Origin: Pseudomonas lini
Lineage (GTDB): Bacteria > Pseudomonadota > Gammaproteobacteria > Pseudomonadales > Pseudomonadaceae
Direction of reading: 5' to 3'
Length of the DNA: 64,000 nucleotides
NCBI RefSeq assembly: GCF_001042905.1
Contig: NZ_JYLB01000002.1
Location: 124,001 to 188,000, forward strand
Below the pieces are notes generated by a model, which did not search any database, had not been told where the DNA came from, and was given only the letters and a program-made list of their open reading frames with translations. Positions 32,447 to 40,888 of this stretch are shown in pieces. The translations under genes and the position numbers were made by a program. How positions within the stretch are numbered: position 1 is the stretch's first letter; every line of letters starts with the position of its first letter.

Positions 32447-32893
32447 ATGAACGCGTTCAATGTTTTGTTTAGCGCAAGTACCTGTGGTGTTTATGTTCCT
32501 GGAATCAATGCGTCGGATATCCCTTCCGATGTCATAGAAATCCCCCAGGCTTATTGGATTTCGTTACTCCAACAGTTGGCTGTAACCCCGAAAATGATTT
32601 CGGTGCGAGCCGATAACGGCTATCCCTTTCTTACGGATACACCACCTCTTGCGCCGGAGGAAGTCGCGAAGGCCGAGCGTCTTTGGCGTGATAGCCAGTT
32701 ATCGGCCACTGACAGTATGGTCGCTCGCGACAGGGACGAACTGGAGGACGGTGGCGGTACAACATTGACCACCGATCAATACGCCGAATTGCAGGCCTAT
32801 CGCCGTGCACTTCGGGATTGGCCGCAAGGGTCATTCTTTCCTTTCAGCGAGCGTCGACCCAGCGCACCACTTTGGCTGGCTGGATATCTTTGA
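32447..32893 (+). CDS. tail fibre assembly chaperone 2 (phage tail APC family)
   Basis: The 148-residue protein starts on the base after the fibre 2 stop. Its C-terminal region (WRDSQLSATDSMVARDRDEL, then TDQYAELQAYRRALRDWPQ) is typical of tail assembly chaperones that accompany fibre genes. It is not similar to chaperone 1 in its N-terminus, in line with specificity for fibre 2. Confidence 0.8.
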   Translation: MNAFNVLFSASTCGVYVPGINASDIPSDVIEIPQAYWISLLQQLAVTPKMISVRADNGYPFLTDTPPLAPEEVAKAERLWRDSQLSATDSMVARDRDELEDGGGTTLTTDQYAELQAYRRALRDWPQGSFFPFSERRPSAPLWLAGYL

Positions 32894-33000
32894 CACGACC
32901 TGAATATCACTACCGGTCATACATCTGCCAACGCGGTTTTTTCTGAGCGTTTCGATATGCGTGCGCTGGGTTTTTTCAGGTAATACAGGAATCAAGACAA

Positions 33001-34209
33001 ATGGATTATCCAAAGAGCGTACCCAGCGCCGGGTTGGTTAACGGACAGTTTGCGGACGAAAATCCGATCATCGGTACCCCCGGTTCCTTAATTCCCGCGA
33101 GTTGGGGGAATGCTGTTACGCAAGAAATTTTGAACGCGATTAGCGAAGCGGGTTTAACCCCGACAGAAGATCAGAATGATCAACTGTCGAGGGCGATCAG
33201 GCAACTTTCAAAACCTGATCCTCTGCAACATTTTCCGGTTCAGGTCTATCGTAAAAACCTGCTGATTAACGGTGGTTTTGATATTTGGCAGCGCGGAGCT
33301 ACGAATCTTGCGCCTAACACGGGAGGGTACGTGGCTGATCGATTCCGTTGCGACTGGAACGGAAATGCCGGGGTCAATATTTCCCGACAGGGTTTTGTAT
33401 TAGGGCAAACCGAAGTGCCGGATGAACCACGATACTTTCTTCGGTGGCAACAAGTGACTGCCGGCACCGGCGCTACTATTCACAAGATTTCCCAGAATAT
33501 CGAATCGGTCAGAACCTTGGCCGGAAAAACCGCCACCGTGTCCTTCTGGGCGAAATCCGATGCGGCACGTCCATTGAAGGTAAGCATTACCCAGTACTTC
33601 GGACCGAGCGGTTCGGAATCCGTTGAAAAAAACGTCGGTGATTTTCTGCTGACAACTTCATGGGCGCTGTATACCACGACCTTCCAGGTTCCCTCGCTCG
33701 CTGGAAAAATGTTGGGTAACACCAACAGTGACTGTTTGCGCTTGGCCTTCGACTTGCCGCTGAACGTATTGCAAACGGTTGATCTGGCGCAGGTTCAGCT
33801 TGAAGAAGGGCCAATTGCGACGCCGTTTGAATATCGCACTGCGGCCCAAGAGCTGATCAATTGTCAGCGGTATTACGAAAAGTCTTTTAATACCTGGCTC
33901 CCGGTGCAAGCAGGTAATGGTTCAAGTACGTGCTTGTCGACCTTTACTCAGATCCCGGCAGGGAATACCGGTCAATATGGAATGACGATTGGCTTCCTGG
34001 TACAGAAAAGGGCTCAGCCAACTGTGTTGGCGTTTTGTCCTGGAGATAACAGCAATCAGGTCTGGAACCTGACGCTGGGCAGGGCCTGTACAGGGACGAC
34101 CCTTCAAAGCCTGACGAATCGAAGCATATCGTTTGCAACAGTTACCGCCGTCGGAAGCGTGCCGGGTCAAACGTTACAGCTTGAATGGACAGCTGACGCT
34201 GAACTATAG
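33001..34209 (+). CDS. tail fibre protein 3 (carbohydrate-binding-like domain)
   Basis: The 402-residue protein has the shared anchor MDYPKSVPSAGLVNGQFADE, then a beta-sandwich region (LLINGGFDIWQRG, then ATVSFWAKSDAARPLKVSITQYFG and VQLEEGPIATPFEYR) of the carbohydrate-binding-module kind seen in phage fibres, and an extra C-terminal domain. The sequence up to about residue 70 aligns with fibres 1 and 2. A noncoding gap of 107 bp separates it from chaperone 2, so it looks like an independently added cassette. Confidence 0.85.
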   Translation: MDYPKSVPSAGLVNGQFADENPIIGTPGSLIPASWGNAVTQEILNAISEAGLTPTEDQNDQLSRAIRQLSKPDPLQHFPVQVYRKNLLINGGFDIWQRGATNLAPNTGGYVADRFRCDWNGNAGVNISRQGFVLGQTEVPDEPRYFLRWQQVTAGTGATIHKISQNIESVRTLAGKTATVSFWAKSDAARPLKVSITQYFGPSGSESVEKNVGDFLLTTSWALYTTTFQVPSLAGKMLGNTNSDCLRLAFDLPLNVLQTVDLAQVQLEEGPIATPFEYRTAAQELINCQRYYEKSFNTWLPVQAGNGSSTCLSTFTQIPAGNTGQYGMTIGFLVQKRAQPTVLAFCPGDNSNQVWNLTLGRACTGTTLQSLTNRSISFATVTAVGSVPGQTLQLEWTADAEL

Positions 34210-34221
34210 GAATCGAACACG

Positions 34222-34419
34222 ATGAACTATCAACTAACCGTCAATGGCGTACTTCGTCTTTCTGACTCAGCTTTTATTCCTCAAGATTCGGGTAATCGAG
34301 ACTGGCTTGATTATCTGGACTGGGTTTCATCGGGAGGTGAGCCTTTCCCGCTGGAATCGCTGCTGGTGAGGAAGGAAGCAGAGCAAAGTGTTTTCGGTTT
34401 TCTTAAACGGATTATCTGA
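34222..34419 (+). CDS. small fibre-associated protein, probably a truncated or minimal chaperone
   Basis: A 65-residue product starting MNYQLTVNGVLRLSDSAFIPQD and continuing NRDWLDYLDWVSSGGEPFP. This start resembles the N-terminal part of many tail fibre assembly proteins, but the helical C-terminal part seen in chaperones 1 and 2 is absent. It lies 12 bp after fibre 3. Whether it is functional on its own or a degraded chaperone cannot be told from sequence. Confidence 0.65.
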   Translation: MNYQLTVNGVLRLSDSAFIPQDSGNRDWLDYLDWVSSGGEPFPLESLLVRKEAEQSVFGFLKRII

Positions 34420-34429
34420 TTGGTACTCT

Positions 34430-34993
34430 ATGACCGTTACGCAGCAACAACTAAAGATCGTTATGCCCAACGCCCGCACCCAAGCGGGCGTTTTCATTTC
34501 CGCCCTAAACACAGCCATGACCCAACGCAACATCAACACCCCCAAACGTATCGCCGCCTTCCTCGCGCAAGTCGGTCACGAATCGGGGCAGTTGCAGTAC
34601 GTACGTGAATTGGGCAGCACTCAATACCTGAGCAAATACGACACCGGCAACCTGGCCACCCGTTTGGGCAACACTCCAGAACCCGACGGTGACGGTCAAA
34701 AATACCGTGGACGTGGCCTGATCCAGATCACCGGCCGCAACAACTACCGTCAATGCAGCCTCGGCCTATTTGGCGATGAACGACTGCTGTCTCTGCCTGA
34801 ACTGCTGGAACAACCCCAATGGGCCGCCGAATCGGCAGCATGGTTCTGGGAGCAGAATGGCTTGAATGAATTGGCCGACCGCGATCAGTTCAACAGCATC
34901 ACTCGCCGTATCAACGGCGGGCTGAACGGCTTGCAGGATCGTCTGGAAATCTGGGCTCGAGCGAGGGCGGTGTTATGCCAGCCTTCGGTCTGA
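34430..34993 (+). CDS. GH19 family endolysin
   Basis: The 187-residue protein is a chitinase-like (glycoside hydrolase 19) peptidoglycan hydrolase. The catalytic glutamate is in AAFLAQVGHESGQLQYVRE (about residue 50), and the substrate segment KYRGRGLIQITGRNNY is conserved, with ESAAWFWEQNGLNELAD downstream. No signal peptide is present, so it needs the holin (19816) to reach the wall. It follows the small fibre-associated gene and overlaps the spanin gene by 19 bp. Confidence 0.92.
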   Translation: MTVTQQQLKIVMPNARTQAGVFISALNTAMTQRNINTPKRIAAFLAQVGHESGQLQYVRELGSTQYLSKYDTGNLATRLGNTPEPDGDGQKYRGRGLIQITGRNNYRQCSLGLFGDERLLSLPELLEQPQWAAESAAWFWEQNGLNELADRDQFNSITRRINGGLNGLQDRLEIWARARAVLCQPSV

Positions 34994-35493
34994 TCGGCTG
35001 GCGACAGATCGGTCTGCTGGTGCTGGTCGGTTGTTCGGCGGCGTTGGCCTGGCAGTTTCAGGATTGGCGCTACGGCCGGCAACTGTCCGAGCAGGCCAGG
35101 CTGCACGCCGAGACCCTTAATCAACTGACTCTGGCCGCTGCCACCCAGCAACAGGTCGAGCAGGACAAGCGTCTGACTCTGGAGCAGCGGCTGTCGGCCA
35201 GTGAACAAACCCATTATCGAGCGCTTAGCGATGCCGAACGTGATCAAGGTCGCCTGCGCGATCGTCTTGCCACTGCTGATGTGCGCTTGTCAGTTCTCCT
35301 CGATGCCAATGACGCTGCCTCGGCCTGTGCAGTGCCAGCCGCCTCCGGCACCGGCGGGGTGGATCATGGCGCCTCGCGAGCCCGACTTGACCCGGCGCAT
35401 GCTCAACGAATTATCGCCATCACCAGCGCAGGCGATAGCGGACTGATTGCCCTGCAGGCGTGTCAGGCCTATGTCAGAGCCCTCGCTCGCTAA
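34975..35493 (+). CDS. inner-membrane spanin (Rz-like)
   Basis: The 172-residue protein has one N-terminal membrane segment (IGLLVLVGCSAALAWQF) and a long periplasmic coiled coil (QARLHAETLNQLTLAAATQQ, then LEQRLSASEQTHYRALSDAE), as in Rz proteins that fuse inner and outer membranes at the end of lysis. The C-terminal part contains ALQACQAYVRALA, a common Rz ending in Pseudomonas tailocins. A second protein is encoded inside it in another frame. Confidence 0.85.
   Translation: MPAFGLIGWRQIGLLVLVGCSAALAWQFQDWRYGRQLSEQARLHAETLNQLTLAAATQQQVEQDKRLTLEQRLSASEQTHYRALSDAERDQGRLRDRLATADVRLSVLLDANDAASACAVPAASGTGGVDHGASRARLDPAHAQRIIAITSAGDSGLIALQACQAYVRALAR
35231..35446 (+). CDS. outer-membrane spanin lipoprotein (Rz1-like), nested in Rz
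   Basis: This 71-residue product is read in the +1 frame entirely inside the Rz gene. It has a lipoprotein-type signal (MPNVIKVACAIVLPLLMCAC, lipid-carrying Cys at about 20), a short Pro-rich part (CQPPPAPAGW) and a hydrophilic C-terminus (EPDLTRRMLNELS). Such nested Rz1 genes are a hallmark of Rz/Rz1 lysis pairs. An earlier GTG at 35201 is possible. The lipobox (M-C-A-C) is slightly unusual. Confidence 0.7.
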   Translation: MPNVIKVACAIVLPLLMCACQFSSMPMTLPRPVQCQPPPAPAGWIMAPREPDLTRRMLNELSPSPAQAIAD

Positions 35494-35573
35494 CATTTTG
35501 ATCGATCCTGAACCTTGCAAGCGTGATCGGCTCGTGTACGGTAGGCCTCATTCCGCTCGATCAGGAGAGAGTC

Positions 35574-36074
35574 GTGAAAGATATCACTCAGCTGGCCGCT
35601 GAACTTGGCAGACGCTTGCAGGTTCTCAATGCCCACGTCACCACCGCCGAATCCTGTACCGGTGGCGGGATTGCCGAGGCGATCACCCGCATTCCGGGGA
35701 GTTCAGCCTGGTTCGAGGCCGGTTATGTCACGTACTCCAACCGCCAGAAAACCCAGCAACTGGATGTCCCGGCCGAGTTGTTTCCAACCGTCGGGGCGGT
35801 CAGTCGCGAGGTAGTCGAGGCCATGGTCCGCGGCGCGCAGGAAAAAAGCCGGGCGCGTTTTGCCGTCGCCGTTAGTGGTGTGGCAGGACCGGACGGCGGT
35901 TCGCCGAGCAAGCCCGTGGGCACGGTGTGGCTGGCCTGGGGCGTCGGTGAACAGGTGTTCAGCGAGGTGCAGTACTTTCCCGGTAACCGTGACGAGGTCC
36001 GCCGACAAACGGTGAAGGCCGCGCTAGAGGGGCTGCTGCGGCATGCCGCAGGAGAAATCTCAAATCAGGGGTAG
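35574..36074 (+). CDS. cinA: nicotinamide-nucleotide amidohydrolase (CinA C-terminal type)
   Basis: The 166-residue protein corresponds to the stand-alone CinA C-terminal (PncC) domain, which deamidates NMN to NaMN in pyridine nucleotide recycling. The signatures [25 protein letters not shown] and [20 protein letters not shown] are present. The GTG at 35574 follows AGGAG; upstream in-frame codons are not conserved. The gene lies before recA, as in many bacteria, and marks the right border of the tailocin. Confidence 0.92.
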   Translation: MKDITQLAAELGRRLQVLNAHVTTAESCTGGGIAEAITRIPGSSAWFEAGYVTYSNRQKTQQLDVPAELFPTVGAVSREVVEAMVRGAQEKSRARFAVAVSGVAGPDGGSPSKPVGTVWLAWGVGEQVFSEVQYFPGNRDEVRRQTVKAALEGLLRHAAGEISNQG

Positions 36075-36101
36075 GCGATCCTGAAACGCTGTGGAATAAT
36101 A

Positions 36102-36117
36102 CTGGCTACTTATACAG
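36102..36117 (+). promoter_or_regulatory. LexA (SOS) box of recA
   Basis: CTGGCTACTTATACAG keeps the CTG-N10-CAG core of the gamma-proteobacterial LexA site and lies 41 bases before the recA start. It directly follows an AT-rich TAATAC that may be the -10 element. Confidence 0.85.
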
Positions 36118-36157
36118 GTGTTGGCCGTCAGGCCTTATTGATTACGTGAGGACTTTA

Positions 36158-37210
36158 ATGGACGACAACAAGAAGAAAGCCTTGGCTGCGGCCCTGGGTC
36201 AGATCGAACGTCAATTCGGCAAGGGTGCCGTAATGCGTATGGGCGATCAGGACCGTCAGGCGATCCCGGCTATTTCCACTGGCTCCTTGGGTCTGGACAT
36301 CGCGCTCGGCATTGGCGGTCTGCCAAAAGGCCGTATCGTTGAGATCTACGGTCCTGAATCCTCCGGTAAAACCACCCTGACACTGTCGGTGATCGCCCAG
36401 GCTCAAAAAGCCGGCGCGACCTGCGCATTCGTCGACGCCGAACACGCCCTCGACCCTGAGTACGCCGGCAAACTGGGCGTCAACGTCGACGACCTGCTGG
36501 TTTCCCAGCCGGACACCGGCGAGCAGGCCCTGGAAATCACCGACATGCTGGTGCGTTCCAACGCGGTAGACGTGATCATCGTCGACTCCGTGGCTGCTCT
36601 GGTGCCAAAGGCTGAAATCGAAGGCGAAATGGGCGACATGCACGTGGGCCTGCAAGCCCGTCTGATGTCCCAGGCGCTGCGTAAAATCACCGGTAACATC
36701 AAGAACGCCAACTGCCTGGTGATCTTCATCAACCAGATCCGCATGAAAATCGGCGTGATGTTCGGCAGCCCGGAAACCACCACCGGTGGTAACGCGCTGA
36801 AGTTCTACGCATCGGTTCGTCTGGACATCCGCCGTACTGGCGCGGTGAAAGAAGGTGATGAAGTCGTCGGTAGCGAAACCCGCGTCAAAGTCGTGAAGAA
36901 CAAGGTGGCTTCGCCGTTCCGTCAGGCCGAGTTCCAGATTCTTTACGGCAAGGGCATCTACCTCAACGGTGAGATGATCGACCTGGGTGTTCTGCACGGC
37001 TTCGTCGAGAAATCCGGTGCATGGTATGCCTACGAAGGCACCAAGATCGGTCAGGGCAAGGCCAACTCGGCCAAGTTCCTGGCGGACAACCCGGAGATCG
37101 CCGCGAAACTTGAGAAGCAACTGCGCGACAAGCTGTTGACTCCAGCGCCGGACGTCAAAGCATCGCCAGTCAAAGAGACGGCTGATGACCTGGCTGACGC
37201 TGATATCTGA
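36158..37210 (+). CDS. recA: recombinase RecA
   Basis: RecA forms filaments on single-stranded DNA, catalyses strand exchange and stimulates self-cleavage of LexA-type repressors, including the tailocin repressor encoded at 17863. The 350-residue protein has Walker [11 protein letters not shown], the conserved [11 protein letters not shown], Walker [16 protein letters not shown], and the DNA-binding loop region [12 protein letters not shown]. The ATG at 36158 follows GAGG. recX follows after 8 bp. Confidence 0.99.
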   Translation: MDDNKKKALAAALGQIERQFGKGAVMRMGDQDRQAIPAISTGSLGLDIALGIGGLPKGRIVEIYGPESSGKTTLTLSVIAQAQKAGATCAFVDAEHALDPEYAGKLGVNVDDLLVSQPDTGEQALEITDMLVRSNAVDVIIVDSVAALVPKAEIEGEMGDMHVGLQARLMSQALRKITGNIKNANCLVIFINQIRMKIGVMFGSPETTTGGNALKFYASVRLDIRRTGAVKEGDEVVGSETRVKVVKNKVASPFRQAEFQILYGKGIYLNGEMIDLGVLHGFVEKSGAWYAYEGTKIGQGKANSAKFLADNPEIAAKLEKQLRDKLLTPAPDVKASPVKETADDLADADI

Positions 37211-37218
37211 TTGATCCG

Positions 37219-37686
37219 ATGACCGCCGTACTCGATACACTCGTCGCGGTGCGGCGAACCGCAATGGACCTGCTCGCGCGACGCGAGCACGGTCGAGTCG
37301 AGCTGACGCGTAAACTGCGTCAGCGCGGCGCCCTCCCTGAAATGATCGACACAGCACTCGACCGCTTGACGGAAGAGGGCCTGTTGTCCGAATCCCGTTA
37401 CCTCGAGAGCTTCGTTTCCTACCGTGCCCGTTCCGGTTATGGCCCTTTGCGAATTCGCGAAGAGTTGAGCCAGCGCGGCCTGCAACGTACCGACATCGAA
37501 CTGGCGTTACGCGAGAGCGGTATCAACTGGCAGGAACAATTGGAAGACACCTGGCGGCGCAAATTTGCTGGGCACCTACCGATAGATGCCCGGGAGCGTG
37601 CCAAACAGGGCAGGTTCCTGAGTTATCGGGGGTATTCCATGGAAATGATCAGCCGCTTGTTCAGCGGCCGAGGGATGGACGATTGA
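37219..37686 (+). CDS. recX: regulatory protein RecX
   Basis: RecX inhibits RecA filament growth. The 155-residue helical protein has the typical three-helix repeats ([58 protein letters not shown]) and ends [11 protein letters not shown]. It lies 8 bp after recA in the same transcript, the standard arrangement, and is followed by a strong terminator. Confidence 0.95.
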   Translation: MTAVLDTLVAVRRTAMDLLARREHGRVELTRKLRQRGALPEMIDTALDRLTEEGLLSESRYLESFVSYRARSGYGPLRIREELSQRGLQRTDIELALRESGINWQEQLEDTWRRKFAGHLPIDARERAKQGRFLSYRGYSMEMISRLFSGRGMDD

Positions 37687-37690
37687 ATGA

Positions 37691-37726
37691 ACGGCTCGCT
37701 ATTTCGATAGCGGGCCGTTTTTTTTT
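37691..37726 (+). terminator. terminator of recA-recX
   Basis: A 12-bp imperfect stem (ACGGCTCGCTAT with ATAGCGGGCCGT) around a TTCG loop is followed by ten T. It stands 4 bases after the recX stop and runs into the convergent LOG-family gene. Confidence 0.9.
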
Positions 37727-37729
37727 GCC

Positions 37730-38848
37730 TCACGTTACCTTGGACGGTTCCCGTGTGCGTTGTTGCGCCTGGGGTTTGGACTGGGCCCAGTTTTCCGGCA
37801 GATTGATGTAATCCACTAGCTCCCGCAGACGGCCATGATCACGGGCGTTGAAGGTGAAGGCCAGTCGCGCCAGATGGCTGAACTGTGCTTCGTCGTGCTC
37901 CTCACCGCTGTAGGCGTGCTGATGGAAATGGTCGCTCAGGCACAGGTCGGCGAATGCCTCCTGCATGTGTTCGAGTGCCCGATCGCTGAGTTTGTGGTTC
38001 ATGCGAATCACGAACTGATGCTTGAGCCAGCGGCTGGAGTGGAAGTTGCTGTAGAACTGATTGATCTGCTCCACTGCCTCTTCGGCACTGTAGACCAGAC
38101 TCAACAGCTTCATGTCGGTCGGCAGGATGTAGCGATTTTCCTCCAGTTGATGGTGAATGAAGTCCAGCGCGCCTTGCCAGAACTTGCCGCCCGGCGCATC
38201 CAGTAGCACCACAGGCACCAATGGGCTTTTGCCTGTCTGAATCAGGGTCAGCACTTCCAGCGCTTCATCCAGCGTACCGAAACCGCCCGGGCACAGGACC
38301 AGCGCATCGGCTTCCTTGACGAAGAACAGCTTGCGGGTAAAGAAAAAGTGGAAGGGCAGCAGGTTTCCGGTGCCATTGACCGTGGGATTGGCATGCTGCT
38401 CGAAGGGCAGGGTGATATTGAATCCCAGACTGTGTTCCAGACCGGCACCTTCATGGGCCGCCGCCATGATGCCACCGCCGGCACCGGTGATGACCATCAT
38501 GTCCGAGCGCGCCAAAGCGGCGCCAAGCTCTCGGGCCAAACCATACAGTGGGTGTTCTATCGGCGTGCGGGCCGAGCCGAAAACAGTGACTTTGCGTCGT
38601 CCCTTGAATTGCTCCAGCACACGGAAGGCATGTTCGAGTTCGCGCAGGGCTTGCAGGGTGATCTTGGCATTCCAGCGGTTGTGATCTTCCTGGGCCATGC
38701 GCAGCACAGTCAGGATCATGTCGCGGTAAATCGGGATGTTGGGGCTGTTGGGTGAAACCAGGTTGAGTTGTTCTTCGACCTTGCTGGTGAGGTCGTGGCC
38801 GCTTTCTTGAAAATGACGGCTCAGGAGGTCATTCGGTTGGTAAGGCAT
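37730..38848 (-). CDS. LOG-family protein (TIGR00730-like nucleotide hydrolase)
   Basis: The 372-residue protein carries the LOG (lysine-decarboxylase-like) domain with VTVFGSARTPIEHPLYGLAREL, the phosphate loop ITGAGGGIMAAAHEGAG and the signature LCPGGFGTLDEALEVLTLIQTGK. Family members hydrolyse nucleoside 5'-monophosphates or cytokinin nucleotides to the base and ribose 5-phosphate. The long N- and C-terminal additions relative to the 190-residue core enzymes suggest a PpnN-like or related variant. It is convergent with recX. Confidence 0.88.
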   Translation of the reverse strand: MPYQPNDLLSRHFQESGHDLTSKVEEQLNLVSPNSPNIPIYRDMILTVLRMAQEDHNRWNAKITLQALRELEHAFRVLEQFKGRRKVTVFGSARTPIEHPLYGLARELGAALARSDMMVITGAGGGIMAAAHEGAGLEHSLGFNITLPFEQHANPTVNGTGNLLPFHFFFTRKLFFVKEADALVLCPGGFGTLDEALEVLTLIQTGKSPLVPVVLLDAPGGKFWQGALDFIHHQLEENRYILPTDMKLLSLVYSAEEAVEQINQFYSNFHSSRWLKHQFVIRMNHKLSDRALEHMQEAFADLCLSDHFHQHAYSGEEHDEAQFSHLARLAFTFNARDHGRLRELVDYINLPENWAQSKPQAQQRTREPSKVT

Positions 38849-39334
38849 TCAACTTCTCCTTCTGCACAGAACCCTTGGCCCGACAAAACAATGTCGGCGC
38901 CGCGACACCCCTTGTGTCGCTGTCTGCCCAAGCCCATGCCTGGGCGCTCCACCTGACTCGTTTGCAATCGAGCCATCCATACGGGCTCTGCTTATCCTTG
39001 AATGAAAGAAACGTTCGCACAATAAGGCACGCAATGGGCAGCCCCTTTTCTGCCCTGAAAAAAACAACGTGAACACTATGAATTTAGACCCTCGCAACGA
39101 TTTGCGCTGCCTGATCATTGCGCCGCAAAGTCTTTCCTGGCAACCGCTTATTGACCATTTGCAAGGTGCTTTCACCGCTCGTCTGAACGCAAGCCGTATG
39201 TCCTGCGCTCTGATTTACTAAGTTACAGGCGTGACACGACAACTTTGCGTCAATGGCAGGACGCAACGTTCAAGCAATTCAGGGATTTTTCGCGTGATCA
39301 ACGACGATCAATGCGTGCAGGGAGGCGGGAAACC
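38849..39334. other. 486-bp gap without a gene
   Basis: No open frame here has a supported start. The gap contains the promoter side of the LOG-family gene and one perfect palindrome GCGACAC-CCCTT-GTGTCGC (38902-38920) of unknown role. The rest shows nothing recognisable. Confidence 0.5.
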
Positions 39335-39529
39335 ATGACCAGAGTCACTCTGGAGATCGATGCGCAACTGTATCGATTGCTGAAATTATCAGCCGAGACT
39401 AATCATTTGAGTCTCGAAGAGGAGTGCTGCCGGCGTCTGGAGGGCGGGGAGCGACGTTCGCGCTACTTGCAGGCGCTGTTGGCAGAACTGCGCGCCGAGG
39501 ATGAACAGCGGCGCGCCAAATCCCGTTGA
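39335..39529 (+). CDS. small ribbon-helix-helix-like protein
   Basis: A 64-residue product, MTRVTLEIDAQLYRLLKLSA, followed by NHLSLEEECCRRLEGGERR and a charged helical tail. The opening strand-helix-helix pattern resembles Arc/MetJ-type DNA-binding proteins. GGGAGGCGGG before the ATG is a fair ribosome-binding site. The gene converges on the PA3611-like gene with no gap. The function is unknown. Confidence 0.65.
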   Translation: MTRVTLEIDAQLYRLLKLSAETNHLSLEEECCRRLEGGERRSRYLQALLAELRAEDEQRRAKSR

Positions 39530-39955
39530 TTACTTTTTCTTGGCCGGTGTGGCTTTCGGGCAATCCGATTCCTGGAAGCTTGCGGAGCCGACCGGGCGAT
39601 TGGATTTCACTTCGGTGAAGTCGTAACGCATGATCGCGCCCTTGGCCATCAGCTTGCGGAACCCCTCGTTTCTGCAGACGGAGGCACCCAGCTGGAAGTA
39701 CACGGCTTTCGGATCGGCGCGCATCTTGTCGGCGTGGCTGCTCTGAACACTCAGGTGGTTGATCAGTTGATTACCTTCGACGGTATAACCCTGATCCTGA
39801 ATGTCTTCGTTGATCGCCCGTGGCGTGCCGACACTGCTTTGTACGGCGACGTTTCGCAGCTCTCTGTTCAGATTCTGCTCACTCAAGGACGCAGCCTGAG
39901 CACTGAAGGACGACGCCAGCAAAACGGCAGCGGTGGGAACGATAAGGCGCAGCAT
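39530..39955 (-). CDS. secreted protein of the PA3611 family
   Basis: The 141-residue protein has a clear signal peptide (MLRLIVPTAAVLLASSFSAQA) and a mature part with VGTPRAINEDIQDQGYTVEGN and a single Cys pair (ASVCRNEGF and ESDCPKA). It appears homologous to PA3611 of P. aeruginosa, a quorum-sensing-regulated secreted protein of known structure but unknown activity, which also lies near recA there. The assignment rests on recognition of the pattern and on synteny. Confidence 0.75.
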   Translation of the reverse strand: MLRLIVPTAAVLLASSFSAQAASLSEQNLNRELRNVAVQSSVGTPRAINEDIQDQGYTVEGNQLINHLSVQSSHADKMRADPKAVYFQLGASVCRNEGFRKLMAKGAIMRYDFTEVKSNRPVGSASFQESDCPKATPAKKK

Positions 39956-40144
39956 GAAACTCTCCTGGTTCAGTGACTGGTGGTTCGACCAGCCACGTGA
40001 CTGTGCGTTCAGTGGCGGCGAATTATAGGGGAGCGCGCCTGGACGGTACAGGCTTGCGCCGGCCGCTCTGGTAAACTGCTGGCCTTTATTGCCTTGCCGA
40101 GTGCCGTTTGTGTCGAGTTTTCCTGTCTGCCGGTGTTGCCCACG

Positions 40145-40888
40145 ATGAACCACGCTCCCAACGCGGTAGCCCGCTTGCGCGATCAGCGAGAAGAAGAGGG
40201 CATCAAGCCGATTCAGGCCCGTGGCTGGCGAGCAACCCGTTGCCGTGCCTGCCGTGTGATCGAGAGCCACTGCCTATGCGCCTGGCGCCCGCAAGTCGAC
40301 GCCCGTAGCGGCGTGTGCCTGATCATGACCAACAAAGAAGTGTTCAAACCAAGTAACACCGGTTGGCTGATTGCCGATGTGGTGCGCGACAACCATGCAT
40401 TCATCTGGTCGCGCACGGAAGTCGATGAACAACTGCTGGCGCTGTTGGCCGACCCACAATGGCAACCCTATCTGGTGTTTCCGGGCGAATACGTCGAGCC
40501 CGAGCGAGTGACCCACAGCGTCGAGGTCGATAGCACCAAGCGCCCACTGTTCATTCTGCTGGACGCCACCTGGACCGAAGCCCGGAAGATTTTCCGTAAA
40601 AGCCCCTATTTTGATGCGTTGCCGATTCTGAGCCTGCTTCCTGAGAAGCTTTCACGGTACCGATTGCGCAGGTCCACTCGCAGCGAGCACCTGTGCACGG
40701 CCGAAGTGGCGGCGCTGTGCCTCGATCTTGCCGGTGATACAGACGCTGCCTCGGCGCTGGACGCTTATTTTGATGTGTTCAGCCAGCATTACCTGGACGC
40801 TAAACATCAGCTGGATATGAATGTTGCAACACCGGCTCACGCCGAGCTGATGCCCTTTGTACAGCACGCGGCGCCCGTCATCTGCTGA
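40145..40888 (+). CDS. tapT: tRNA-uridine aminocarboxypropyltransferase (DTW domain, YfiP-like)
   Basis: TapT transfers the aminocarboxypropyl group of SAM to U47 of tRNAs (acp3U47). The 247-residue product has the zinc-type cysteines at the start (RCRACRVIESHCLC), and the DTW-family core PLFILLDATWTEARKIFRKSPY with the conserved SRYRLRRSTRSEHLCTAE. The ATG at 40145 gives the usual length; an upstream TTG in the same frame is unlikely. It is divergent from the PA3611-like gene. Confidence 0.85.
   Translation: MNHAPNAVARLRDQREEEGIKPIQARGWRATRCRACRVIESHCLCAWRPQVDARSGVCLIMTNKEVFKPSNTGWLIADVVRDNHAFIWSRTEVDEQLLALLADPQWQPYLVFPGEYVEPERVTHSVEVDSTKRPLFILLDATWTEARKIFRKSPYFDALPILSLLPEKLSRYRLRRSTRSEHLCTAEVAALCLDLAGDTDAASALDAYFDVFSQHYLDAKHQLDMNVATPAHAELMPFVQHAAPVIC

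Noticed and set aside
17863..35493. Interpretation as a complete or defective prophage with attachment sites
   Set aside because: No integrase, excisionase, att-like direct repeats at the mutS and cinA borders, capsid or packaging gene was found; a tailocin explains all genes.
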